Numbered from the stretch's first letter, positions 1-10,860 are shown. The stretch: 64,000 nt of DNA from Gentiana macrophylla (GCA_026214975.1 CM047810.1:2232001-2296000); one strand, 5' to 3'. A program made the numbers and translations. The notes: a model not told the origin generated them from the letters alone.

Positions 1-599
1 TGGTGGTGTTGGTGTAGGTGTGAGCAATGTGAATGATGGAGTTCCTCCCAATATTTGCTCATCTTTCTCTTGCCTGCTCTGCTTTTAATTCTTTCTCTTT
101 CCTTGTTCATACTCCACATCTTGGTGGTGATGATCATCATCATTCTCAATTTCTTGTTCTTCACCATGATCATGATGCACATCTGCAGAGCTCGGTTTAA
201 GTCTTGATTATCATCTTCATCTCCTCCTTCACTATTTCCGCTTTCATCATCATTATCATCAACATCTTCACCTCCAATTTCTTCTTCATCATCATTGTGA
301 ACTTCAACATTGTCAATATGATCCTCTTCTTGTTCATCCTCACTATCATAATCTCCTTCTTCTTCTTCATTCTCACTATCATGCTCTTCATCTTCATCCT
401 CATTGTCTTCCAATTCATTCTGATCATGTTTGTTTTTATCCTCTGTGCATCCTTTTATTCTCATGATTTCAGGTAATGTTGCTTTCAAATCTCCAACCTT
501 GAACTGTTTCATGTTGGATAACCAAACATTATTAGTATTTTTTTTTATATGTGTTAGATAACCAAACGTTATTAGTAACGTTATTAGTTCATTGTTATG

Positions 600-835
600 T
601 GTTGAAAGTGTAGTGATATGCTGGAAAATTGAGGTTAAATGTGATGAAAGTGAATTGACATGTGCTAAATTGCAGTGACATGGAATGAAATTGCAGTGAC
701 ATGGTTAAAATTGCAGTGACATTTGCTGAAATTGCAGTGACATTGTCTAAAATTGCAGTGACATTGGTTAAAAGTGCGCGATGACATTGTTTGTAAAGTG
801 CATTCACATTCATTAAAAATTCATTGACCATGAAT
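600..835. repeat. Diverged short tandem repeat (TTGCAGTGACAT core) inside an intron
   Basis: About eight imperfect units of roughly 20-24 bp, each carrying a variant of AAATTGCAGTGACAT followed by TGGTTAA or TTGCTAA spacers. The array lies within the intron at 504-868 of the minus-strand broken gene. The same core recurs at 1850-2010 and, more thinly, up to about 2650. Confidence 0.75.
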
Positions 836-1849
836 TATGTCACTTTAATTTATCAGTGCAATATTTACCTCATGTTCTTGCAATTTTTTAAGCTTTTCTA
901 CTGTCAGAACATTCTTCAGTTGCCTCACATCCCATTTTGATAACCTTGGTATCCATAGCTTTCGCTTTCTTTTGTCCCTCCTCGCTGATTTTTTTCCTTT
1001 TCCTCTTGTTCAAGATCTGTTATCATATCTGTGCTCTCATGAGAACGATCTTGAACATAAAAGTATATATTTTGTATTTGAATTCATTCATGTAACTTTA
1101 AAACAAAGATATGTAGCATGGTACAAATAGAATGAAATGTTTTTGTATGAAACATACCAACAAAGCATGATAGTGCATCCATTTACTTTTCTTGGTTGAA
1201 ATGAACTTTTGTCAAGTCCTTTCTTGATTCATTCAAGATATGGGATGACCAGGTTGAATGATTTCAGTGTACTCATGTCATCCACATAGTTTAGGAATGA
1301 CCATGGTACTTTTTGGCCTGATGTTGCGCAAAAAACTGTTGCAATCAATAGAAGACACAATAGTTTTACTGTGTCTTCAATTGATGTTGTATCTGGGTCT
1401 TTCACTTTCAGCTTTATGAGCTCCTTTAAGCTACTGATGCTGATCCTGTCAACCTTATCAAACAGTTTAGTTTTGATTGATATCTCCTTTGTTTTATCAT
1501 ACTTCATTTTTGGCACCTGTTCTTTGCCATCTTCTATTCCAAATAACAATTTTACATCTCGCTTTGTTGGAAAGTGATAGCTCTTTCCAATCTTGAATCC
1601 AACCTTCCGCTTGTTGTATGTCTTTGATGAGGTCGTCGAGCATTTTGTTGCTTTTTTTATCATTTCTAATCTTCTTATGGTGGCATGCTTCAAACATATG
1701 TTTGAATGGTGTATCTCTAATCATTGTCCAATGTTCCGTTGTTAGTTGCCCATTTATTTCTTGGAAGATTTGGACAATCTTTGTTGAGTGTGGATCTATA
1801 TCGCTTCTCTTTGTCCTCGCAAAAAATATTAGATTTTTGTTAAACATAA

Positions 1850-2650
1850 ATTGCAAAGTGAGATGGTGAAAATATGCAATGACATTTGCTAAAAATGCAA
1901 AGACATGCTTAAAATTGCAAAGACATTTGCTAAAATTGCAAAGTGACATGGTTAAAATTGCGGTGACATTGGCTAAAATTGTAGTGACATTGGCTAAAAA
2001 TGCAATCGACATGATTTTTTAACTTTGTTTTACCGCAATATAACCTCAAATTCTTTTACATACTATTATACTTCTCATACATGCAAAGGATATGATGTTA
2101 ATCATGTTAATCATCCAATTATTGTTCACAAAATATGAAGTGACATGATTTTAAAGTAAATATTACTTTAATATTTGACCAAAAATGCAGTGATATTCTG
2201 CTTTTATTATTCAACAAAATCCATATGCTTGCCTAGATTATGCAGTGACATGATTTTTTAAGTATGTATGAGGTTAATATAATCCCAAATTATGTAAACT
2301 GAACAATGATTCTGCTGAAATATGCAGTGACATCATTTTTTTAACTCTGTTTTACTGCAATTTATCCCCATATTCATTTACATAATACTATACTTCTAAA
2401 ATATGCAGTGATATGATGTCAAAATAGGTAAATTATTCAGTGACATGATTTTAAAATAAATATAACCGAATATTTTAGCAAAATATGCAAATGACATTCT
2501 GCTTTGTTCTTCAATATAACCGCTAATTAAGTAAACCGAACTATGATTTTTGTCAAATATGCAAAGACATGATTTTTAACTATGTTTTATTGCAATATTT
2601 CAGCCCTAAATTATGTAATCTCAATAATTTTTTCCGTAAATAAGTTGTGA
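1850..2650. repeat. Second array of the TTGCAGTGACAT repeat, compact then dispersed
   Basis: A compact run at 1860-2010 (TGCTAAAATTGCAAAGTGACAT variants) is followed to 2650 by longer-period copies in which ATGCAGTGACATGATTTT alternates with CAATATAACC-type spacers. It fills the intron at 1816-2680 of the minus-strand broken gene and matches the array in that gene's other long intron. Confidence 0.65.
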
Positions 2651-2781
2651 TATGATTTGATATATCTACAATGTACTTACCGTGATCCACCCGGAGAATC
2701 TGTTGGATTGTTCATTGACTTCGTCTTCCTCTTTGTTGCTCTTCTTTCCTCTGCTGTAACAACTTTCTTTTTCCTCGTCAT

Positions 2782-3274
2782 TTTTTTTTGTCTGCTTTCT
2801 TCTTTGTTACGGTTGATTCTGTGCGATTTCTTCAAATTAATACTGGAATTTAACCTAAAATAGAACCTTTGATCTGCTTTTCATAACGTGAAGACTGATT
2901 TCTTGGAGGTTGAGAGAGTGGATCTGCTTTGATCTACTTTCCTCTTTCTGATTTTCCGACGGTTTTGTTTGCAACGTGCTAAGATAGGAGTGAAAAATAG
3001 ATTGTCCTTATAACATAATAAGTTTTATTAGTGTCCTATTACCCCCAATAAGTTGAAAATTAGTCCTTTTAAATAATTCCCCCTTAATTAATTATAGGAA
3101 AACCTAGCTTTTTAAAAATAAAAATAAAAATTTAATAGGAAAACCTAGCTACTCGCTTATAAAAAATAGAGAATAGATCATAAAAATCAAGAGAGAGATT
3201 TACTTTCACTCCAAAGAAAACAAGAAAACACATAGACATCCTTAATCTCTACTAGTCGTAGTCGCGAATTAAGT
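2782..3274. other. Intergenic, AT-rich
   Basis: Upstream flank of the minus-strand broken gene and of the plus-strand RING pseudogene. No coding block is supported. A short direct repeat (TAGGAAAACCTAGCT at about 3102 and 3137) is visible. Confidence 0.5.
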
Positions 3275-3432
3275 ATGTCGTCGACGTCACCCACACCCAC
3301 ACCCACACCCACACAACGGCAACCACCACCATGGTTACCGCCTCTTGAATTCTCACAATCGTTATGCAATGACCGTGGTAGCTTTCGAACTCGACGATCA
3401 ACTCCGCACATGCCTTGAATTCTTCAGACAAA

Positions 3433-3717
3433 TGTGAGGAACAATGGTAATCGAGAGAAGAAATGGTAGAGTTTACAGAGGAAACACAGTGAAAATCGAG
3501 AAAGAAAGGGATAATCTTTCATTAACAAACTTTGGGTAACAAATTCGACAAGAAAGCAATGTCCACCACCTCCTAGTCATATACCCTATCCAACAAATCG
3601 CCACTTTCACTCATATGACATCATCCACTACATATTGACATCATAAATACAAAAGTGCGAAATGTAAATAAATACTAAATTAAATTATAAAAATCTTGAA
3701 ATATCAAGGTCCCGACA
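3433..3717 (-). repeat. Left LTR (3' LTR in element sense)
   Basis: 285 bp, begins TGTGAGGAACAATGG and ends GGTCCCGACA. It differs from the right LTR by only a handful of substitutions and small indels. The 5-bp duplication ACAAA precedes it. Confidence 0.92.
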
Positions 3718-3962
3718 AACACCCTCCCTCGAGATTGGGCTTGTCCTCAAGCCAATTTGAATGTTGAAACTTGCTCATGATAATACAAATCTTCACCACA
3801 TAATTCATCTAAATAAATCATCAAAATCCACCCCAGGTGACCCCACATAAGCTAAGTATTCTTTGACATCTTGGCACCAAATTATAAATCTGTCCAAAAA
3901 CTTTGTTGCAATTCCTACATGTGTAAGAAGATGGAATGTGGCACAACATATACTCCCGATTG

Positions 3963-4454
3963 TCAAAAGCGGTGAAGCACATCCGATCCAACAAATTTAT
4001 CGGTTTCGTCTTCCTCAATTCTGACTATCGGACTCCTAGCAAGCTCAAAAGTGATTGACTCAACCAACGGAGCAACAACATACAGTAATTTACTATCTCT
4101 CACGCCATTTCCAGTGACTGAAATCGTGTCATCGCCATGAAGAGTTACCCATGGAGCACCATTATCAGTTGTAATAATCTTCCAACTAGTGTCATCGATG
4201 AATTCTCCCCAATTGAAAGTGAAATGATTCTTCAAACTCCAAAATTTGAAACAACAGGGAATTTTATCAAAATCAACTTGATAGTTACAACTAGAGCAAA
4301 GTGGGTCACTAGGCCTCAAGCAAATGCCTGAAGCAAAGCATGCCATTGATTTCTCCGGTCCCGAAAAGGACCCCATTTCAAGGCTAGCAACTTCACCATA
4401 TTCTTCCGTCATAGCATATACCCATAAGAAGTATTCAAATATCCACCATCTCAC
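3963..4454 (-). CDS. Element ORF, 163 aa, unknown function
   Basis: Follows and slightly overlaps the 352-aa ORF in another frame. Contains CSSCNYQVDFDKIPCC and a run ending SITFELARSPIVRI. No known domain. It may be the frameshifted continuation of the preceding ORF, since both are long and adjacent. Low certainty. Confidence 0.3.
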   Translation of the reverse strand: MRWWIFEYFLWVYAMTEEYGEVASLEMGSFSGPEKSMACFASGICLRPSDPLCSSCNYQVDFDKIPCCFKFWSLKNHFTFNWGEFIDDTSWKIITTDNGAPWVTLHGDDTISVTGNGVRDSKLLYVVAPLVESITFELARSPIVRIEEDETDKFVGSDVLHRF

Positions 4455-5493
4455 ACCATCCCATGATTATGCACTTATTTTGGACATCCTTAATTACTTC
4501 CATTATCACCCAAGTAATGTCCACCGGTATTATCCTCTTTCCCACCCTCTCAAAAGCATCCTTGCCCTCAAGGATGTAGAAGGAAATGACACACTGCCCC
4601 GGGTCCCAAATGAAGTTCTCCAAAGTAGTAGCCATGACAAAAACAACCTTCTTACTACTTAGAAATCTTTCCTTAGTGGCTATTGCTTCTGCTACAGTCC
4701 CATACTTGGTAAGTTCACAACATGGAGCAAAACTATCAATTGAAATGCCTTGCAACATTACAAAACCAGCACCAAGAGATAAGCCCAAAGTCTTCCATAA
4801 AGGTTTAATGAGCACCCCAAAAGTGGTGACAACCTCCACCATGTGTACATTTTCAAAAATCCATACACCAAGCAAGGGAAACACTAATTCAAGTACAATA
4901 GCTGCATGGGGCCACTCTGTCCTCAAATGTAAGGGAGCCATAATCCTTGTCACTAATTCAGAAACAACGATTTCAATTACTGAGTAATTGTACATCAAAT
5001 AGTCACTCCCATTTGTCTGAAAAGGTGTAGCAGCTTGTACCTTGCAATCTTGATTTGCATCATGTTTGCCATAAACTATCATTGTATCACAATACAAACC
5101 CCTTATTTCTTCAACCCTTGAACCATTGCAAAGCTCTTTCCAAGCTAACGCGACATCGTCAAATTCTAAGGCCCTGTGAATCCACTTTACATGCTCAAGA
5201 AAAATACAACGTCGTGGACCTTGCAAAACTAATTTCCTTAGCGTAAGAATATGAAGGACACCCATTTGCAGATAACATGTATGCATCAAGTCCACAAGCT
5301 TGTTGAAGCAACTAAAAACAAAGAAATTAGAAATAGTGCAACATACCAACTTCAGCCGTGTAATCATCAACATCAGCCGTGTAATCATCCCATCCACTCT
5401 TATCATGAATTGGACAACACCTCGTTGAGAAAAACCAGTTATAACATTCATCTCAAGTTTAGCAATCGCGCTCTTATCGTAAAAAATATCCAA
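4435..5493 (-). CDS. Element ORF, 352 aa, unknown function
   Basis: Longest ORF of the 3433-7303 element, in the position where pol would normally lie. I recognise no catalytic motif: no YVDD-type RT motif, no DSG protease, no integrase HHCC or DDE signature. It has two Trp/Leu-rich hydrophobic stretches near residues 205-245. The C-terminal segment overlaps the next ORF downstream (3963-4454). Its length in a short-LTR element argues that it was, at least recently, a real protein. It may be a host-derived passenger or a decayed gag/pol remnant. Confidence 0.4.
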   Translation of the reverse strand: MDIFYDKSAIAKLEMNVITGFSQRGVVQFMIRVDGMITRLMLMITRLKLVCCTISNFFVFSCFNKLVDLMHTCYLQMGVLHILTLRKLVLQGPRRCIFLEHVKWIHRALEFDDVALAWKELCNGSRVEEIRGLYCDTMIVYGKHDANQDCKVQAATPFQTNGSDYLMYNYSVIEIVVSELVTRIMAPLHLRTEWPHAAIVLELVFPLLGVWIFENVHMVEVVTTFGVLIKPLWKTLGLSLGAGFVMLQGISIDSFAPCCELTKYGTVAEAIATKERFLSSKKVVFVMATTLENFIWDPGQCVISFYILEGKDAFERVGKRIIPVDITWVIMEVIKDVQNKCIIMGWCEMVDI

Positions 5494-6405
5494 GAAAGCT
5501 CACCCAATTAAAATATGCAAAAGTGCGATATATTCCCCGTATGAGCTTCCCACAACCCCTTTTTTTGCATAAAACGCCGAACCTTCCTTAATTGCCTTGT
5601 TGGCAAGTGAATAATGCTTAATGAGGTCATCTACAAAGTAACTAATTTGCCCTATTCCATTGTCATCTACACCATTCTTGAAAAATGCTAGATCAATTAG
5701 CCTATAACTCCACAAAGAGAAACAATGCGGATCCTTAATATAGAATAATAGCCTTAACACCTACATTAGCCATAATTGTGACCCAACAACAATCTCTTTG
5801 CTCTCTATTAAACTCGTAAAAGTTGCAACCAATGTGGGGTAAACAACATCCCCGAATAAAATGAACGTATCTTCATACACATCTCGTAATTAGCTTCCCT
5901 CATACAATGCTTTTAAACCAATTTCAAAGTGAATTCATCTCCATGAACAATACTATCGACTATCAAGGCAAATATAGCATGGCTACCAACTGCAAAATAT
6001 ATGAGAATGGTTGGAAACAATAAGACAATGCCCATCTTTTACAAAGAACAATTGAAAGGGATGTCTAAGTGATGATACAACTCTCTTTTAATCCATCAAC
6101 AAAAGTCTCTGAGCTTGATAATCAATGGATGAACAACCCTCTACTCAAAATCACAACACGCTTTACCTCCGCCGGGATCAAATAGAGTGTGTTTATAGAA
6201 TTAATACCACCGATGTAAGGATCCCTTTACTGCTCATTCATTACAAATTGCTCAAACGTCGGAGTCATTTCATTGAACACTTTGTGTGTATCATTCCACA
6301 TAACATTTTGATTCCAAACGACTTCCATACTCGGTATCACTCCTTAACCCATGCCTTAAGCGAGCCAATAGTTTGAACCGCTTCTGATTGCTTCATTTTC
6401 ATGGA

Positions 6406-6939
6406 CTAAAATCGCGACATTTCGCCAAATGAAAGCACATCACCTTCATTGTCATCATTTCCTTCATTTTGCTCATTTTCTTCAACAATCAAGTGCTTGT
6501 TTTCATTTTCACATTCACTCCAAGAGTTAAGTATCTTCCTCGTGCTCATTTGTTTCCAATTGTAATCGAAATCATAATCCTCGGATCCTTGGTTTTCATT
6601 TGTATCAATAGAAATTGGATAGGACATTTCTTCGAACGCCTTGGCTGCTCTAACCTGCCTCGTGAGCTCCTCTAATGAAATAATGGATTCTTCAAATTGC
6701 GCCCTCTTGAAAGCCTCAGTCAAGCTGAAGGGTGGTGACGGGTACCCATACATCCTTACCAGAAGATCCCATGTCATTCGAATGATGAAGTCGTCTATAA
6801 GGGATGCTTCACTACATTGATACCCTTCTCTGTCAGTTTCATCCTTCCAATCGCAAAATTGACGATAATAAACTTCGACACTCATTCCAGCCTGTTGATA
6901 AGGCCGATTGGCCCTCAAACTAAACCACCGTGATTTCAT
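6406..6939 (-). CDS. Element ORF, gag-like N-terminal protein (177 aa), unrecognised
   Basis: First long ORF after the primer-binding site of the 3433-7303 element. It starts at an ATG about 80 bp inside the 5' LTR boundary. Its first part (MSVEVYYRQFCDWKDE, then FIIRMTW and FSLTEAFKRAQ) has the feel of a plant retrotransposon gag (the usual 'SVEEYYxxF' segment). The rest is acidic (Glu/Asn/Asp-rich near residues 145-170). No zinc knuckle is seen. It is out of frame with the ORFs that follow. Gag identity is an inference. Confidence 0.5.
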   Translation of the reverse strand: MKSRWFSLRANRPYQQAGMSVEVYYRQFCDWKDETDREGYQCSEASLIDDFIIRMTWDLLVRMYGYPSPPFSLTEAFKRAQFEESIISLEELTRQVRAAKAFEEMSYPISIDTNENQGSEDYDFDYNWKQMSTRKILNSWSECENENKHLIVEENEQNEGNDDNEGDVLSFGEMSRF

Positions 6940-7018
6940 CTAAGAAAGAAAGATTCAGAGAAAAAGAAAGCGACTTAATCCAATTTGGGGTGGGATCGAT
7001 GTGTCTCTCGATACCAAT

Positions 7019-7303
7019 TGTGAGAAACAATGGTAATCGAGAGAAGAAATGGTAGAGTTTACAGAGGAAACACAGAGAAAATCGAGAAAGAAAGGGATAA
7101 TCTTTCATTAACAAACTTTGGGTAACAAATTCGACAAGAAAGCAATGTCCACCACCTCCTAGTCATATACCCTATCCAACAAACTGCCAGCCACTCATAT
7201 GGCATCATCCACTACATATTGACATCATAAATACAAAAGTGCAGAAATGTAAATAAATACTAAATTAAATTATAAAAATCTTCGAAATATCAAGGTCCTG
7301 ACA
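7019..7303 (-). repeat. Right LTR (5' LTR in element sense)
   Basis: Begins TGTGAGAAACAATGG and ends GGTCCTGACA, followed by ACAAA. In element sense the adjoining internal bases carry the iMet-like primer-binding site. Confidence 0.92.
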
Positions 7304-8119
7304 ACAAAATCCAGCCGACGACATTAATTATTTCTCAGGATCACAAAATCCAGCGGTCAAGTTCGTTGTTAACGCTTGCGTTTACTTTAACCCAGCTTAC
7401 AATAAAAACCCTGCTGAGAATACAGGTTTCATGGGTTTGTATATTGGAAAGGAGTATAATGACATGGTTTATAGCGATTTAAGTTCTCCACCTAATTACT
7501 CTCAACAGACGATCTCAAACTTGTTTGGACACATGTTTTATGTCCCTTTCGAATTCAATCGAACAGTTTTCATTGAGCAGTTTTATAATGATGGCCAATT
7601 TTCTGGGGAATTGAAGAGCCCCGATCTTTGATTTATATGATTTGATTGTTCATCTTTCTCGGTTCGTGAATTGCGTTAAGGATAAGCCGAATAAGAGGGA
7701 CAAAAACATGTTGTTTTTCGGGCTTTCGTTCATGAAGACGGTTTGGATTCCGGACCAAGAATACGAGGCATGGATTAATTGGTACAACGAAAAGAAACGA
7801 TCTGATCCCTACTTTGAGGAGAATTACATGAAGGCAATTAGCTAGCAGGCCGAGAAGATACCAAGAGATTATCCATGAGACAACACTGACGTTTCGGCCT
7901 ACGCCGAGATCACGAGTTGAGGCGGTATTGGAAGGTTTCTTGAACGATGAAAAGGAGAGATCTTGCTCGATTTGTTTAGGTGAAATTGTGATTGGTTCGG
8001 AGGGTTTGAGGTTGCGGCCTTGTAAACACGTTTTCCATGTCGAATGTATTACGAGGTGGCTGTTACAAAGTAATTTTTGTCCAATATGCCGTTTTAATTT
8101 CGGTTTAGTTGATGATTGA

Positions 8120-8833
8120 GCTACAACAATTAATACAATGTTGATTATAGTAGTATGATTTATTGAGTTATACAATGTTGATTATAGTATGATTTATTGA
8201 GTTCGATCTATATATATCATCATTATAAACATTCCAAATGCATATTTTATTTAAGATAGACAGCAATTGAGACTGTTACGTTTTTTTGGTTATACTTAGC
8301 ATTCAATTCATAAAAAACACCAGGCAGCTGGCATATATGAAATCTTTGGTTAAACAACCATTAATCCATAATACCTCCAGCAAGCTACAAGAAGAAATTA
8401 CAAGAAGAAAAAGCTGTCCATTTATTGAGAAAATTCCAATATGAACCCATGTCTGGTGTGCCGCCGGGCGGGGCGTGGACCATTAGATCTTACCCCTATC
8501 ATTTATTCTTTTATTTTTGCAGACATTAGACAAAGCGCCCTCTTCGAACCATGGTTCATATCAGAATTTTCTCGATCGACAAGAAACGAGCAAAGACTAA
8601 AGAAAATGCATGACTATATATGGACACCGCGGTTTAATTGATGTTCATCCATCAGCGTCTATATAATCGAGAAATTATGCAAGATATGAAGGGAGAGTTA
8701 TGTACACTGATGGATGAACATATAGTCGGTTTAGTGTTCATTTTTCTGTGGAAAATGAACACTAGATCGACTACTAATACTATCACCAGCAAGCCTTCGA
8801 TCATTCGTAACGAACATGCTGGAGAAGTCAGAA
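8120..8833. other. Intergenic between RING pseudogene and zinc-finger gene
   Basis: Non-coding. Holds a tandem duplication of about 35 bp (ACAATGTTGATTATAGTA units near 8138 and 8172) and a small perfect 15-bp inverted repeat (ATGTTCATCCATCAG near 8641 and its complement near 8707). The latter part is the 3' flank of the minus-strand zinc-finger gene. Confidence 0.5.
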
Positions 8834-9313
8834 TTACGGATGATATCCAAGACGAAGCTCCAAATCAATCTCAGCTTCAATCATGTTGTTCTTTCTTAAT
8901 TCATCAGCATCACCTTCCATATGGAAAAAAGGCCCTATATTTAAGTTCCATGGCTGCTTCTCATGTAAGGTATTATGATCATTCCTCATGTAATCCAAAT
9001 CGAATCGATTACAAGGACGACGGAGATAGCTCGTGTTTGGTTCCGGAAAATAGAACCGATAACTTGAAATCGCAGCAAAATGATTGCGGTTCGTAAAATC
9101 TTCATGGGATTTCAGAAAATCATGATTATGCTTTTTTGAGGCTTTAGCTTTATCTTTCCTGTGGACATTCATATGGCCACCTAAAGCTTGAGCGTTTGTG
9201 AAGCCTCTCCTGCAGAAATTGCACTCATACAAACGGCCTACGCCAGATTGTTTCTCCGGCTGGTCGGTTTCTTCGCAAGATGAGTCCGAGGTGATCGGCA
9301 TTCCGGAGAACAT
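8834..9313 (-). CDS. C2H2 zinc-finger transcriptional repressor with EAR motif (TAC1/RBE/SUPERMAN-like)
   Basis: Single-exon gene, 159 aa. One plant-type C2H2 finger spans residues 29-51 (Cys31, Cys34, His47, His51) and includes the QALGGH signature that contacts DNA in this family. The C-terminus ends in [10 protein letters not shown], an LxLxL-type EAR repression motif. A single finger near the N-terminus, 150-200 aa length, no intron and a terminal EAR motif are the pattern of nuclear SUPERMAN-clade repressors. The finger ([19 protein letters not shown]) looks closest to TELOMERASE ACTIVATOR1-like proteins, but members are hard to tell apart by eye. The start is the first in-frame Met. The frame is intact. 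Confidence 0.9.
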   Translation of the reverse strand: MFSGMPITSDSSCEETDQPEKQSGVGRLYECNFCRRGFTNAQALGGHMNVHRKDKAKASKKHNHDFLKSHEDFTNRNHFAAISSYRFYFPEPNTSYLRRPCNRFDLDYMRNDHNTLHEKQPWNLNIGPFFHMEGDADELRKNNMIEAEIDLELRLGYHP

Positions 9314-10417
9314 TTATGTTTCTAGGAGTTGAAAGAGAATGAGAGTGTTTTCTTCTTTTTTTCTGGTTTGGATTGGATGAAAAATGAAAGTAAAAGAGAT
9401 GTTAGGGTTTATGAAGGTAAAGGGAGATGGGGATGACCGTTGCATTGCCTTTGTCACATCAAGTGTATCTGTATTGAAATTGACATTTTTTAATCAATAG
9501 GTTTCATCAATATACTCTTGGTCAGCAAAAAAATAAAAATAAAAATAAAAATTACTGTTGTCACAATGTTTGTAAGCACAACGAATTACACAAACGCACT
9601 TTTGCATCCTATGTTATTGTGGCCTATATTATTATTAATGATGTAAATGTGTGTTTTATATAATTTTGTTGTATCACAACGGTCTGAATTGTCTGATACT
9701 AGTATTTCCTAAAAGAAATATAAATTTAATTCAGAAAATGCCTCTAGATGTCTAATGTTTGATTATGCTTAGAAAGGCAATATAATAAGAGGAACTTACC
9801 ATGAGTAAATTTTAATGTCAGATTTCGATAGATAATACTTGAGCTAAAATCCAGATTTAATTAAGTTAGACTCGATCGATAGACAATAATCGAACTAAAG
9901 TCTAGATTAGTTGTTCACTTGATGCCGACAACAACTAATCGCAAAACAAATAACAGTACTTAAATATGAGAAAGGGAGTAATTGACAGTGTCATGTTTTA
10001 CAAATAATAAATAAAAAATGAGAAAGGGAGTAATTATTAAATTAATTTAAGTGTTTTGATTATAGCAACTTATTTTAAGCCGGCTTTAAGGCGTACTTCT
10101 CTGCTCTTAATTATTCAATTCCTTCCTATGCACGCAAGTGACTTATTAATATTCTTAATTCTTACCCCAAAAAAAAAAACAGCCTGCAAAATACGATAAT
10201 ATATAGATATATAAAAAATATATCACTAGCCGGCTCATTTAATTAATTATTATAAATACAATAACTTTTTTCTAACCTAAATGGAATGTAGTCTCACGTA
10301 CGTAACATATGTCTTATATATGGCAAATTCTTCCTCTGGCTAACTTCTATTATGAATCTACACACGCCAAAATACGCGACCCTGGTATTTCTCAGTCGCT
10401 GTATTATATATATTTAC

Positions 10418-10486
<69 letters not shown>

Positions 10487-10860
10487 ACGGACAATGTAAT
10501 ATAACGATGAGTTTATATATTTTATGTGAAAATAATAACAAATCTACACGTATGCCATCACCGACTATATGATCATAATGAGTCAGAGTCGTCGCTTTTT
10601 TCCATCTCATTCATTCATGTTCTCTTGTAGTCAAAAGGCAACCGTGGAGAAAGTTACATATTGCAATGTTAATGAAATTATATATTATCAAAATTATGTG
10701 CAGAAAAGGGCCTCTATATTTTCCTATGTATAATCAATGTTTCACTTTCATCCTAATCAATTATTTTGACAGATCCTACACATTCTTAATGTCTCTTTCC
10801 TTTTCTTTTCTTTTCTTTTTTTTTTTTTACTTTTTTTATTATCCATCTCAATTTGTGAGT
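9314..10860. other. Intergenic, with a long (AT)n microsatellite
   Basis: AT-rich non-coding DNA upstream of the zinc-finger gene. A direct repeat, ATGAGAAAGGGAGTAATT, occurs near 9967 and 10019. A pure (AT) run of about 32 units lies at 10420-10483. A pyrimidine tract at 10795-10830 leads into the retroelement that follows. Confidence 0.55.
10420..10483. repeat. (AT)n microsatellite
   Basis: About 32 uninterrupted AT units. Long Tyr-Ile translations over it are artefacts of the repeat. Confidence 0.95.

Larger units (their letters stand above)
1..2781 (-). pseudogene. Broken multi-exon gene, probably transposon-derived (DUF1985/Ulp1-type context), runs off left edge
   Basis: Four exon-like blocks read on the minus strand: 2781-2681 (starts ATG, Lys/Arg-rich), 1815-1158, about 1050-869, and 503 to the window edge. 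Donors GTAAGT, GTATGT and GTAAAT follow the first three, and phase is kept from block 1 into block 2. Block 2 has a frameshift near 1625, another near 1240 and an in-frame stop near 1177, so it cannot encode one protein here. Its middle part (FKIGKSYHF, then KRDVKLLFGIEDG) resembles the N-terminal domain of plant transposon-captured Ulp1/DUF1985 proteins; this is from memory and moderate at best. Block 3 carries WDVRQLKNVLTVEKLKKLQ. Block 4 is extremely Asp/Glu-rich. No catalytic motif is visible. It could also be a decayed host gene. Confidence 0.45.
3433..7303 (-). mobile_element. Complete LTR retrotransposon, likely non-autonomous
   Basis: Two nearly identical LTRs of about 285 bp (3433-3717 and 7019-7303) start TG and end CA on the plus strand, flanked by perfect 5-bp duplications ACAAA (3428-3432, 7304-7308). 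The element reads on the minus strand: next to the right LTR is a primer-binding site, TTGGTATCGAGAGAC in element sense, close to the tRNA-iMet type TGGTATCAGAG; next to the left LTR is a purine tract GAGGGAGGGTG. Just before that tract the element-sense sequence GCTTGAGGACAAGCC resembles the pol tail of plant Ty3/gypsy elements. The internal 3.3 kb shows no protease, reverse transcriptase, RNase H or integrase motif, only ORFs of unknown type. Probably a non-autonomous gypsy-related element. Confidence 0.9.
3275..8119 (+). pseudogene. RING-H2 finger protein pseudogene split by an LTR retrotransposon
   Basis: Host sequence lies at 3275-3432 and 7304-8119; the DNA between is an inserted element. 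Across the insertion point, dropping the element and one ACAAA copy, one frame reads FELDDQLRTCLEFFRQ directly into NPADDINYFSG, so the insertion hit a coding exon. Further lesions: the upstream ATG at 3275 (followed by a (CACACC)n Thr-Pro tract) is in another frame, there is a stop at 7629 with a shift to a second frame, a stop at 7843, and a third frame for the C-terminus. The last block (about 7928-8119) has a full RING-H2 pattern: CSIC, then CKHVFH, then C and FCPIC, i.e. C-x2-C ... C-x-H-x2-H-x2-C-x10-C-x2-C. This suggests an E3 ubiquitin ligase ancestor. The N-terminal part is not a family I recognise. Confidence 0.85.

Noticed and set aside
197..427. Met/Lys-rich minus-strand ORF
   Set aside because: Frame-shifted reading of a GAT/GAA-rich exon whose other frame encodes an Asp/Glu-rich stretch contiguous with VGDLKATLPEIMRI.
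8641..8721. Hairpin ATGTTCATCCATCAG/CTGATGGATGAACAT as a microRNA precursor
   Set aside because: Only 15 paired bases with a loop of about 50; too little for a plant microRNA and no conserved mature sequence recognised.
10309..10610. Tyr-Ile repeat ORFs on both strands over the AT runs (also 14479-14742 and 53951-54199)
   Set aside because: They are translations of AT microsatellites, open in both directions, with no conserved part.
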